Source: Endomychus coccineus
Taxonomy: Eukaryota; Arthropoda; Insecta; Coleoptera; Endomychidae
Direction of reading: 5' to 3'
Length of the DNA: 64,000 nucleotides
Assembly (NCBI GenBank): GCA_958510875.1
Contig: OY294068.1
Location: 13,803,282 to 13,867,281, forward strand
Below the pieces are notes generated by a model. It ran no database searches. It was not told the origin of the DNA and was given only the letters and a program-made list of their open reading frames with translations. The translations under genes and the position numbers were made by a program. Shown piece by piece: positions 54,522-64,000 of this stretch. Within the stretch, counting starts at the first letter, position 1. Each line of letters begins with the position of its first letter.

Positions 54522-55515
54522 CTTATTTACTGGACTAATTGTTGAAGAAATCCTTGATTCCTGTTTATTGAAGAAAGCTTTAACGTACGAAACGAAATAT
54601 CCTTGGATTAATGCCACGTGTTTACAGTCGGATTTTTCTCAATTTATGTGAAACTATATTTCGGGGAAAAAGCTGAAAAAGTGTAGTTCAAAATCAGAAT
54701 TCTATATACTAGCCCCAGGGATTGGCGTAATAGGGTTCAGATATAGTGGAACTAAATGTTAATTCTTTCGTAGAAAATAATTCACAAATTCAATACCGTC
54801 ATAGTTATTAAGACAAGCCCATAAGTAAACATTTTGAGTTGTAATTCATCATGTGGTTAAGAGATAATGGTCAGCAACAAGGGCGGAGTTCGGTCAGAGT
54901 TTGAAAGTACATGTGTTTTTGTCAGATAATAGATAGTATATCTTAAAAGGGCGGCGACATTCCATTTGTCATATACATTTACTAACTTTGGTCATATGAA
55001 TTACTGCTTCTCATTCTTATCTCATACTATAACTGCCGTATCTTGTCCGGACAGTTCAGTAGCTTTATTTATTACTCATTGAATTTTATATACGTCTTAA
55101 TAAATACTACCTTCCCAGATTTAGAAGTTAATGATGAATCTCTCCAAGAATAGTTTCCAGCCGTAGTGCCTTTTCAATCTATGTATTAGAGTTCACAATT
55201 GGATATATCATAATGTAAAATCCATCTGGATGAATCGACAAGAATTAGCTACCATGTATAGTCGATGTTGACGGTAAAGTACAATTTCTGAACGAAAACT
55301 TAATATCAAATTGTAAGGCATCAATGTTTTAAGTACATGGATATGTATCAAGAAGCCAATGCATAGCAATCTACTTCTAATATTCGAAGTTATCTCATAC
55401 AATGTTTGAAAAGACTGAAACCAAACTATAATACGCTGAAGTATCCACTTCCGAACTAGATGTTAAAGATGTATTAGGTAATAGGAAAAGGTTGTGAGAC
55501 CTTATTACAAACATT
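54522..55515. other. unassigned stretch
   Basis: About 1 kb of AT-rich sequence; nothing recognised. Confidence 0.4.
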
Positions 55516-55520
55516 GCTAT

Positions 55521-55550
55521 AAATAAGTAAATAAGTAAATAAGTAATTTA
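55521..55550. repeat. (AAATAAGT)n microsatellite, LINE 3' tail
   Basis: Three and a half 8-bp units directly at the 3' side of the minus-strand LINE relic, where a LINE tail is expected. Confidence 0.65.
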
Positions 55551-56115
55551 TTCATGCTAATATATAATGGTATTTGCACAAGTCTCACAACAAGGAATAA
55601 AAATTAAGACATATATACAAGAAAATATTGTTAAAACTATGAAACAGATACTTTAAAATAATTGTGTTATAAAAACTACATATTAAATACTAATTACATG
55701 TAAATTAAAATGTAAAATTATAAAACAAAAATCACGTACCTATTTATGATTAAAAAACATTTGTTAAGAGGAAATATACTCCTCCACATAATAAAAAGAT
55801 TTTTCAATAAAGTATTTTTTATCTCTAAAATATCTATATGGTAGGGCTTTGATATGTAGAGAGGCAGCTTATTAAAAAATTTGAAACATAAATAGTTTGC
55901 ACCAATTTGGGATTTCGAAAGTCTGATGTATGGAACCCTTATATCTCCAGACTGCCGTGTTTGATATTCGTGAATGTCCCTGTTTAAGGTAACATTCCTA
56001 AGCTGCTTAAAAGCGTAACATAAGCATTCAAAGATGAACAGAGGTGGGAAGGTCAGAATACCCAACTCAGAATAACTTTTTTTACAATTTTCTCTATATC
56101 CCAATCCATCTATGA
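55551..56115 (-). pseudogene. LINE C-terminal fragment (CR1/jockey-like)
   Basis: The minus strand 56104-55718 is open for 128 codons: GYRENCKKSYSELGILTFPP, FIFECLCYAFKQLRNV, DIHEYQTRQSGDIRVPYIRL, then GANYLCFKFFNKLPLYI. This is the conserved end of CR1/jockey-type reverse transcriptases (LGILTLPSLYIFE, YxTR, FNxLP). The 5' part is lost and a microsatellite tail follows, as in a truncated insertion. Confidence 0.7.
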
Positions 56116-56165
56116 TTCTAATTGCTCTAATTCAGCAATTCTACCCAATATATATAGTTTTATTA

Positions 56166-56480
56166 TTATAAAGACGAATTTAGGAATTTGCAAGTATATA
56201 TCTGATTTAATGCTTGAACGTCTGTTCTATGATTTACAGATTTGGAGTCACATTTTATGTGAATCATCTCCAGGATGATTTTTATAATAATTTGCTTCTC
56301 TAGTTGAAATATTAACATTTTTGTAATTGAATTGATGGTTATAATCAAAAAAAAATCACAAGGGCGGTGAAAGTTTTGGTTTCTAGTTCTATACGTATGA
56401 CCATACATTCTTTTTTGTAAATATTGCTTAGAGATTCCTGTATAAGTCCCATCGCAATCTAAACAACTTAATTTTTATAC
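56166..56480 (-). pseudogene. Penelope-like endonuclease C-terminal relic
   Basis: The minus strand (56408-56166) reads FHRPCDFFLIITINSITKML then IIKIILEMIHIKCDSKSVNH and RTDVQALNQIYT, the segment after the GIY-YIG core in Penelope-like proteins (EM-HIK, then TD...L...Y). The DNA around 56320-56350 also matches 50898-50925 next to the RT relic, so both come from one family. Confidence 0.6.
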
Positions 56481-56637
56481 TGTGTGAATTTGTTTAGGTA
56501 TAAAAGATTTTAGATTTCTAAAATATTTACCAGCACAGCTAGTAGGTTTATGCGCAACATCACATAAAATGTGACTCCAACCCTGTAAATCATAGAACAG
56601 ACGTTCAATCATTAAGTCAGATATATACTAATTTAGA
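56195..56637. repeat. inverted repeat pair, about 70-bp arms
   Basis: 56195-56265 and 56565-56637 are reverse complements with few differences (shared core CTGTTCTATGATTTACAG). This suggests a second, opposite piece of the same Penelope-like 3' coding end. Confidence 0.75.
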
Positions 56638-57067
56638 TGGCCCGTGTTTCTGGGTCCCCATAGAGAAAAGAAAATGTCTGCTAAACGTTTTGTAGAGAGA
56701 TACTTTGCCGATATTTCCGAAGAATTGGTGAGAGGAATAATTCAATTCAGGTATATTTACGAAATAAATAAATGTTCTTCCCTGTTGTTCGAAAAGATAC
56801 ATTCTTTGAGCCGCTACTTTCCACTTCTTTGTTTTAATTCATTATTCGGTGAAGGTGCTGATAAGGGTGTTCTTTTAATATAATTTTCATGGCATACATT
56901 TTAGATCATAGCGGAAGTTCAGCTGAGCAAAATTTCTAATTATTCTAATGACAAGTTTTTTGCAATAAATAGTTCCATAGTTTCTTAGTTTTATTTATTT
57001 GACATAAACATGCTCGACATGAGATGAACCAATCATTTAATGCATTTTCAATAAACCCTACCATTCC
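56638..57067. other. unassigned spacer
   Basis: No gene recognised; a 79-codon plus-strand frame here is unassigned. Confidence 0.35.
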
Positions 57068-58773
57068 TGTGGAATCTGGTCGTGAACGGGCTACTGGGAA
57101 CCCTCCAGGACAAAGGATACAGCCTTGGACTTCGGATATGCCGACGACATAGTTGCCATGGTACAAGGAAAATACAACTCCACGGATTCAGAGAGACTGA
57201 ATATCAGTCCTCACAAAGCCACCATAGTAGCATTTACCTTTAACCGAAAATTGGGCTTGGGACCTCTGAAGATTCGAGAAGAAACTGTACAGATAAAAGG
57301 GGTAGTCAAATATCTCGGAGTGACACTAGACTCGAAACTGACTTGGAACCAACACCTGGGAAAAGTAATTAAAAAAACGAAGAACTCATTATTTGTGGCC
57401 AGAAGCTCCCTCGGGAAAAATTGGTGGCTACGCCCGAACATGCTATACTGGTTGTACAACATGGAGGTTAAAAGCGCAATAGCATAAGCCTCTCCAAAAC
57501 ACTACAAAGAGGAACCACGATAAGACTAATCAAGGTCCAGAGACTTGCATGTCTTGGGATCACAAGGGCCATGAAATCAACGCCCTCTACAGCATTGGAG
57601 ACACTACTGGAATTACCTCCCCTCCAATTGGTAATTCAAGAAGAGGCAAGGCTTGGTGCCTTCAGAATACAAAATACACTGGAGAATGTTCACATTGGGC
57701 CAGAACACATGAGCATGAGTAAAAATCGTGACCAGGGACGTGTTAGGCATGAGAATAAATCACATTCCAAAGCGATACTCTTTTAACACATTCAGGGTAT
57801 CAATACCAGAAAGGACTGAATGGGAACATATAAACCTGGGTGACGTTCTACAGGGAAAGATGGTATCCAGACGAGTCTAAGACTGAAAAAGGTGTAGGTG
57901 CAGGAATATACTCAAGAAACCCAAAGACTGGCTTCAACTATTCAATGGGTAAAGACACCTCTTTCTTCCAAGCAGAGGTATATACAATCTTCCAATGCGT
58001 GAAGGAAAGCAATCGGAGAGCCGTCGAAGATGAGCAGTCAGTAACGCTGCCCTTAAGGCAATGAGAAGTGATATCCCGTCTGGTATGGACATGCAAAGAG
58101 GAACTTGGAATACTGGCATACCGAAACCGCGTTAAGCTAATCTGGGTGCCGGGACATCAGGGAACGACAGGCAATGAAAAAGCCAACGAACTTGTAAGAA
58201 GATGGTCGGATAACGCTCCAGATATAGAACATACCACGATGGTATCAAAACGTCCAGCACGAAAGTCTGTAGAAGACTGGATCATGGAAAACCACAAAGA
58301 ATACTGGAATACTGGAATACATCAAAGCCCCGTGTAACAAAAGAACGGCAGACCTATTAGCACTAAATAAAATTGGACTGTACAATGGCGACCTGACATG
58401 CAGACTTTGCGGTAAGGATACATAAACAGTGACACACATACTGTGTAAATGCGAGGCACTGGACCGTAAAAGACAGTCAATTTTTGGAAAGCCTAACGGC
58501 AAACCAGAATTATACAGTTCCCACCCAGTAAAGGACTTGTACCAACTCGTACAAGGTACAAAAATACTCGAGTGGAGTAAAGAAACAAAACAAAGGTGAT
58601 ATACAATTGGCCAGCAGGCCTAAGTGGCACCGGAGACAATAGCCAGACAAGCCTACAAAGGGTGAAGGTCTTAGTGAGTATAAATGAAAAGGTGACTCTC
58701 ACAGTAGACCATGAGACCCAAAGGCTTACAACCTCTCCATAAAGGGTTTTCTTCACCTCCGCAAAAAAAAAAA
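57068..58773 (+). pseudogene. LINE relic: RT end, RNase H and zinc-knuckle tail
   Basis: Starting near LQDKGYSL, the YADDIVAMVQGKY catalytic box (57136-57172) is followed, after a deletion, by LNISPHKATIVAF, VVKYLGVTLDSKLTWNQHLG and a thumb region. An RNase H domain follows: a decayed TDxS start (RWYPDESKTEKGVGAGIYSR, 57855-57910), FFQAEVYTIFQCV (second acidic residue), and WVPGHQGTTGNEKANEL (58143-58195). A C-terminal CRLCGKDT...H...C knuckle is at 58400-58450. A run of A at 58763-58773 looks like the tail. RT + RNase H + knuckle fits the I/R1/LOA-type LINEs. Frameshifts and stops throughout. Confidence 0.8.
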
Positions 58774-59461
58774 CTACCAATCCTGGATTACAAAGGACAT
58801 TAACATTTTGATCAACTGGAAAGAGACAGCATTGTGAAAATATAAACGTACACGTAATGTGATATATCTTTACTTCTTCAATGCGTAGAGAAAAACGAGC
58901 ATACCTCAATGAGGCCACGATTGAGAAAAACAAATGGAAGAAAGTTCACATTATATCCTAGAAGCTTTCCGAGTTAAAATAAATAATGAAAAGGAAATCT
59001 GCACGTTTCGTTTTACACAGTATTAATCCTAATTTTAATTTGCCGGCTCAAATGCATTATGGCACATTTAACTCGACTGTTATAGAAATTCACCCTCAAG
59101 TGTCATAAATTAGTCAGGGAGTAAATTTCTGTGTCAAATTATGTAAATGTGACGGCGCGGCAACTCAGCGATTCCACTCAAACGCTCTATTGTTGTTGCC
59201 GCCGGGCGAGTCCAGCCGCAAACTACTTCGTTAATGTTATTCCCTAAATGCAGCAGCCAGATCTCCATCCACCCTTCGCAATAATTATTTATGCCATCTA
59301 GTTCCAGTAGAATATGATTTCCAAATTACTGTTCATCTGTTTTAATATTGTGATATAAATTTCCTTGTCTCAAATACACAATACGTGATTTTGTGATTCA
59401 CATTGCCAATTTATCTTATCTCCATCTCAATAAAACACAAGATTCAAAGAATAACCTTTTT
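58774..59461. other. unassigned spacer
   Basis: No recognised gene. Confidence 0.4.
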
Positions 59462-59527
59462 ATCCACAACAGTACTTAATTACCTAATTACGTTTCTCGA
59501 CCAATAACACTGCAGCAAATGGTTTTC

Positions 59528-59558
59528 GACCGCTGTTTCGCTCTATAGAGCTCATCAG
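59528..59558 (-). ncRNA. hammerhead ribozyme core, stem I decayed, next to a hAT insertion
   Basis: Minus strand: CTGATGA (59558-59552), stem II GCTC/GAGC with loop TATA and a perfect G-C closing pair, GAAAC, stem III of two pairs, then cleavage triplet GTC (59530-59528). The core is full consensus. The hAT insertion at 59562 moved the 5' strand of stem I to 61451 and beyond. Even before insertion the inner stem I pairs poorly, although an outer helix (TAACACTGCA with TGCAGTGTTA) remains. Related to the motif at 15.8 kb. Confidence 0.7.
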
Positions 59559-59561
59559 TGG

Positions 59562-61442
59562 CAGTGGCGGCTCGGAATTTTTGAGAAAGGAGGCTGGACA
59601 TAAAACGTTTTTGTAAAAATATACTCTATTCACAGCCTTTTAACCTTTGCACAGCGACCGTACCAGCTACTTCAGTGACAAAATTAATTGTTACTCAGCA
59701 AGAACCAACGTGGAGGTATAGAGTTTCTCTTGACAAAAATTTTTTTTGTTCGTTTTTTGTCTTTTATTTTTTCTTGGATTTTTAATATTTTTTCTTTTTT
59801 TTGGTATTTTTCATATTTTGTTTTCCTTTATTAATTTTATTAACTTTTTTTATATATTAACGGAATTCTACGGTCTTTAGTTTGCGAAAAATGATCAATA
59901 ATATTATCAAAAAATGTATCATTTTGTTTTAAGTGTTTTACTAAATCTTTTTCAATAGATGTTAAACTAACATTGTATAAACGATTTTGGCCCATTGTAT
60001 TTGGCATGTAAGTTTTGATTCGTTTGAGAGTAGAAAATGATCTCTCAACCGATGCCGACGTGACAGAAATGGTGACTGTCAAACAAAGTAGTTTATAAAA
60101 CTGAGGTAAAACTTGTTGCAAATCATTGTCCATCATAAATTTTATCATATCGGCGTGACTGTCATACTGGCCTAAAATATCTTTATCCGAGTATATAACG
60201 CATAATTCATTGTGCCGTGCTATTTTATCAAAAAATTTATATTTTAGAACTAAGTTATCTAAAAGTGTATTGGGGAACTCTTTTGAAAAAGATTCGAAAA
60301 ATCTTCTATTCGTCAAGTCAAAAAACTTCAATTCATGTAAATTGGAAAATCGAATCTCAATTTGACCTTTAATAGTATCTAAAATTTCATAAAAAAGTTG
60401 TTTATAATGTGGTTTCTTGTCTACCAAATTATATGTTTTCCTTCTTTTCGCGGGAGGAGCCTCATCAGTTGAAAAATTTTCAAATAAAATATTAAAATGA
60501 AATTCTGTATTACGGAAACTCTCCAATGAGATGTTTCAAACGATCTCTTGAATAAATTATATCAGTGAATTTATGTTGTAAAATTTGGAAAATAAGATCA
60601 GTTTGTTCAAATATTAATTTAAAATTATCAAGAAAAAACAAAAATTCTTCATTTTCTAAATAAGATTTTAAACCAACAGCAGCATTTAATAAAACCTGAT
60701 CTGTTGAAAAGTCATCACTGTTTAATACAAAATCAAATGTTTCAATTAATTTGTCTTTATTTTTATGGAGGGTAAATACTGCACGTGATGTAAAATTCCA
60801 TCGAGTTGGAGCATTACAGGGAAATCAATGATTTTTTTTTAAACTTCGTCTTGTCAATACTACTATTAGTATTAACAATGATCGATTTTGATAGTTACCT
60901 GACATTACTAATTCTTTCAAATCCGGTAAAGGCCGTTTATTCAAAAGAAACACTTTCATCATATGTTAATTCACTAAATGGATTTTCTAAAAGGCAGCAA
61001 CTAACTCACTAACACTCATTTTAAATTTACAACAGACAACAATCTAACCTTACTTCGCGTGGCGTGACAACACATAAACAAGCACTGACTGACCTACTCA
61101 GAAGTCGGCAGAATACACGTCTCGTATTTCATAGATTGCTAGCGGCTGCCGCAGGCTAGCCTCCAGAGGGTGTTGCTATTTTCGCTGATTTACCCAGTTG
61201 GCGTTCGGACTGGTCGGAAAAACGGCAACTGCGTTGAACAACACATGCTCAGCGTTTGAGATATATAGAGAGTCTAGCCTCAGGGCACTGTTGCCAGATT
61301 AGAAATAACTACTGAGAACGGGGAATTAATTGTAAAATTTTAAAAATTATCAGAGAAACAGGAAATAAAATGGAGAATGATCACTAAGATAAATTGGTGA
61401 GGAGGCTGAGCCTCCTTATCCTCCTTCGAGGAGCCGCCACTG
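59562..61442 (-). mobile_element. internally deleted hAT transposon (copy 2)
   Basis: Ends CAGTGGCGGCTC and GAGCCGCCACTG with a perfect 8-bp duplication ATCAGTGG (59554-59561 and 61443-61450). Coding relics on the minus strand: an N-terminal start MSVSELVAAF near 61015, a RWNFTSRAVFTLHKNKDKL middle segment (60810-60755), and a long C-terminal frame. Its ends match copy 1 at 25.2 kb over more than 150 bp. The zinc-finger region is deleted here, whereas copy 1 lost the middle. Confidence 0.9.
59840..60526 (-). pseudogene. hAT transposase C-terminal half (open frame)
   Basis: A 228-codon open frame with AKRRKTYNLVDKKPHYKQLF, IKGQIEIRFSNLHELKFFDL, DSHADMIKFMMDNDLQQVLP, and the dimerisation signature SASVERSFSTLKRIKTYM. 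It ends SQTKDRRIPLIYKKS. Full-length family members have about twice this length with the catalytic Asp residues upstream, so it is only half a transposase. The frame is open but it lacks the DNA-binding and first catalytic parts. Confidence 0.85.
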
Positions 61443-61520
61443 ATCAGTGGAAGCACTTGCAGTGTTAGTGCTACCGGTCGATATGTGTGTCAAGGTATAA
61501 ATACCCCATTATCATCTAAC
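61443..61520 (-). mobile_element. displaced part of the hammerhead-bearing Penelope-like terminus
   Basis: Contains the outer stem I strand (TGCAGTGTTA, 61460-61469) and ACCGGTCGATATGTGTGTCA, which matches (reversed) the end of the 330-bp array unit at 13.6-15.8 kb with about three differences in 28 bases. Confidence 0.65.
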
Positions 61521-62171
61521 CAATACCCTCTAGCTAGATAGAAGGCATAGTCGCTATATCGTGACGTCGCAAGCCAGAGGCTATGTTGCAGCTGGTCCCC
61601 GTACGTTACAGCACACGGCATTACCGACAGTGAAACAAAAGTATTATTTATTTTTTAGGACATATACAAGTACTTCTTGTTTAAGTAGTAAGACAATAGT
61701 TTTATCAATTTTTAGGACATATGTAAGAACTTCCTGCTTAAATGGGGTTGTCAGACGTGAACTGAGTCCTTAGTTGCACCCCATTTGCTTTTTTTAAATA
61801 GAAACACGTCTTCTGATGGCTCTAATAAGCTCAATGTGTTGTTAATTTGTTTAACGCCGAACTAGACTTCCACGTATCTATCAAATTGAATAAATTTCTT
61901 GATGTAGGGTATTATCCCTCAATAATAATAAGATTTGTAACTATCACTGGCTTCATTCTCTTCTATATAAAGATACATTCATAACCACGATACTAACGAG
62001 CAGTTTTTTGGCGCGACCATGTCTCTCTTCTTCCTTCTTTCTCTCTCTTTGTTCTCCTCTGTCACCAACCACATACTCTGCCTAACTATCATACAGTTAC
62101 TTTGCACGATACGATAGGTTCCTGGACAATGTCCCTTAATCGTTGCCCTTTGAGGGGAGTTTTTACACATA
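61521..62171. other. unassigned spacer
   Basis: No recognised gene. A TTTTTAGGACATAT(A/G)-type word is directly repeated at 61656 and 61711. Confidence 0.4.
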
Positions 62172-63213
62172 CGAGGGCAAGGTGAAAAGTTCCTGCAAAA
62201 TGAAACAAGAAATGATTTATTTGGTCAAAACTTATTTTATTTCTCAACATACTCTCCTTGTAGCCCGATACACTTCGTCCAACGTTTCTCTAATTTTTCG
62301 ATCCCTTCCAAATAATACGATTTCGGCAATCCTTCAAAATAGGCGTTTGTTTCATCGCTGGAGCCAAATCTCTTTCCGCCGAGCCGTTCCTTCAAGCTCG
62401 GAAATAGATACAAATCGCATGGGGCTAAATCTGGAGAATATGGTGGATGACGCACCAGTTCATAGCAATTCATGCAATTTTGCCATAGAGACTGCGGACC
62501 TGTGCGCCGGTGCGTTGTCCTGGTGGAAGAGCACTTTTTTTGCCAAATGCGGCCGCTTTCGATTCAAATCGGCGTCGAATCGATCCCAACAGCTCTACAT
62601 AATAAATGCCGGTGATCGTTTTGCCATTTTCAAGGTAATCGATACGGACGATACCGTGTGCATCCCAAAAAACTGTTGCCACGACTTTGCTGGCCGATAA
62701 ACCCACTTTGGCCATTTTCGGCTTTGATTCGCCCGGACAAGTTCACTGTTTCGAATGTTCTTTGGTCTCTGGTATGCTGTGATGGATCCATGTATCGTCC
62801 ACGGTTACGAAATGGCGCAAAAAGTCCCCCTTAGCGCACTTGAACATCGCCAAACACTCCTTTGAAGTTGTCACACGGTCGCGTTTGTTGTCAACAGAGA
62901 GCAAATGCGACACCCATCTGGTAGATAACTTCCTCATATTCGAAAATGTATGCAAAATGTTCCGTACCCATTCGGTTGAGATGCCCGTAGCCTCAGCAAT
63001 CTCGTGCACTTTAACCCGCCGATCGTCCAATATCATACCATGGATTTTATCGACGATTTCTGGCGTTGTAACCTCAATTGGACGACCAAAACGTTCGGCG
63101 TCCTTTGTAGTCATACTGTCATACTACCATAACGAAAATCAGTAAACCACTTGTGAATCGTTCCAGTCGATGGTGAGCAGTCCCCATTATGTTTGACAAG
63201 CGATGCTTTGGTT
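62172..63213 (-). pseudogene. mariner transposon (copy 6), 5' end interrupted by a Crypton
   Basis: Left terminus CGAGGGCAAGGTGAAAAG at 62172 is preceded by TA. The minus strand holds most of the transposase: DAERFGRPIEVTTPEIVDKI, VKVHEIAEATGISTEWVRNI, HFVTVDDTWIHHSIPETKE (first catalytic Asp, 62830-62775), ATVFWDAHGIVRIDYLENGK, and HPPYSPDLAPCDLYLFPSL with the third Asp (62455-62400). Frameshifts occur around the second Asp (62470-62530). The N-terminal end is cut at about 63213, where the Crypton begins. Best-preserved catalytic region of the six mariner copies. Confidence 0.88.
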
Positions 63214-63373
63214 TGTAATTATTTTTTTCTACAAACGCTTAACAAAGTAGCCTTTGACGCTTTCAGATTTCAACGCAAAGTTGACGTTTTCCGTGAAATG
63301 TCATTTTGTGACAGCATTTGCGCTCTAAAGCGGAAATATTTCCAAAACGCTCGCTTCTCCAACGTATTTCTGC

Positions 63374-64000
63374 ATGATGATTGATGATAGTGACAGTGAA
63401 TTATCAAACACTCCTCCTGATGTAGCAGAAAGTGCAAAAATTGTTACTTTGAATCTCCTACCAGAGAAATCAAGGAAGAAATATGAATTACAATACGGTA
63501 AATTCATGACGTGGTGCCAGTCGAAGAAGGTGAATAAGTATTCAGAAAACGTATTACTGGCTTATTTTGGAGAAAAATCATTGATTTGTAAGTCATCAAC
63601 TCTTTGGTCTACGTATTCGATGATACGGACATGCTTGAATGTTAAAAATAACATCGAAATCAATAAGTATCCTAAACTTATCGCATTTCTGAAGAAACAG
63701 TCTGTTGGATATAAAGCGAAAAAATCCAAAACATTCACCACTGAAGATATTCACAATTTTTTACAAGAAGCGCCCGATGAAGAATATCTACTAAAAAAGG
63801 TAAATTTTAATATTTCATGCTCTTAGTAGTTTGAGAAGCGGTTAGTATTTTTTTGAATTTAGTGCAATTTGGTTAGCATAGACATTTGGAATAGCTATTA
63901 ATTGCAGTTTTTTTTATAGGTTATTCTAATTATGGGTATTGCTGGTGCCTGCAGGCGCGATGAGTTGGTCAAAATGGAGATTGGTGACATAGAAGATAAG
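63374..64000 (+). CDS. second Crypton tyrosine recombinase, truncated by window end
   Basis: ATG at 63374; exon 1 to 63799 (142 codons), intron 63800-63919 (GTAAAT...TTATAG, 120 bp), exon 2 from 63920 to beyond the window. The first exon matches the SAM-like domain of the 43-kb element (PPDVAESAKIVTLNLLPEKS, SENVLLAYFGEKS, SSTLWSTYSMIRTCL). The second begins VILIMGIAGACRRDELVKME, with the catalytic Arg box. No stop or frameshift in the visible part. The element lies within mariner copy 6, which it interrupts. Later catalytic residues are out of view. Confidence 0.82.

Noticed and set aside
58493..58933. 146-codon minus-strand frame
   Set aside because: Antisense to the LINE tail; no family similarity.
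61805..61825. Another hammerhead core (CTTCTGATGG)
   Set aside because: CTGATGA is not complete and no GAAA or pairing stems follow.

Overview
This is an AT-rich, intron-containing, transposon-dense stretch of an animal nuclear genome, almost certainly an arthropod and most likely an insect. The evidence is a Gbx/unplugged-type homeobox gene with canonical splice signals plus a typical insect repeat set: mariner and Tc1-like elements, hAT, Mutator-like, Crypton tyrosine-recombinase elements, Penelope-like elements, LINEs and a Gypsy-like gag. The order (a beetle is plausible) cannot be fixed from sequence alone. Many of the longer open frames start at TTG or GTG; for eukaryotic genes I chose ATG starts.

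Region by region. 1-5.2 kb: a hAT transposase relic, a mariner fragment, a LINE tail and a Penelope-like GIY-YIG relic split by a GC-rich 1.1 kb insert with a 14-bp target duplication. 5.4-20.6 kb: the only clear host gene, a Gbx/unplugged homeobox gene. Exon 1 (about 6.63-6.90 kb) carries an eh1-like motif. An 11-kb intron is filled with transposons, tRNA-like repeats, a 330-bp tandem array and a consensus hammerhead ribozyme. Exon 2 (17.95-18.43 kb) carries the homeodomain and is followed by about 2.1 kb of transposon-poor sequence that looks like a long 3' UTR.

20.6-32 kb: mariner, Tc1 and LINE relics, and a three-level nest (a terminal-inverted-repeat element holding a hAT, which holds a Penelope-related inverted-repeat element with hammerhead motifs). 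32.3-37 kb: a Gypsy-like 5' end (primer-binding-like site, small membrane protein, gag-like ORF), then an apparently complete Mutator-like transposon with an intact FLYWCH + DDE transposase, repeat-built terminal inverted repeats and 9-bp target duplications. 38-48 kb: LINE remains, an apparently intact two-exon Crypton recombinase, and a mariner broken by a second recombinase-element relic. 48-59 kb: a possible LTR, Penelope-like RT and endonuclease relics, a foldback element and two LINE relics. 59.5-64 kb: a hammerhead-bearing Penelope-like terminus broken by a hAT, a mariner, and a second Crypton that runs off the window end and shares the intron position of the first.

The most notable layer is RNA-level: five sites carry hammerhead-ribozyme cores (one with full consensus, three of a second family with an extra U in the core, one with a decayed stem I), all linked to Penelope-like or tandem-repeat sequence. 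Nested insertions with readable target-site duplications allow the order of events to be reconstructed.
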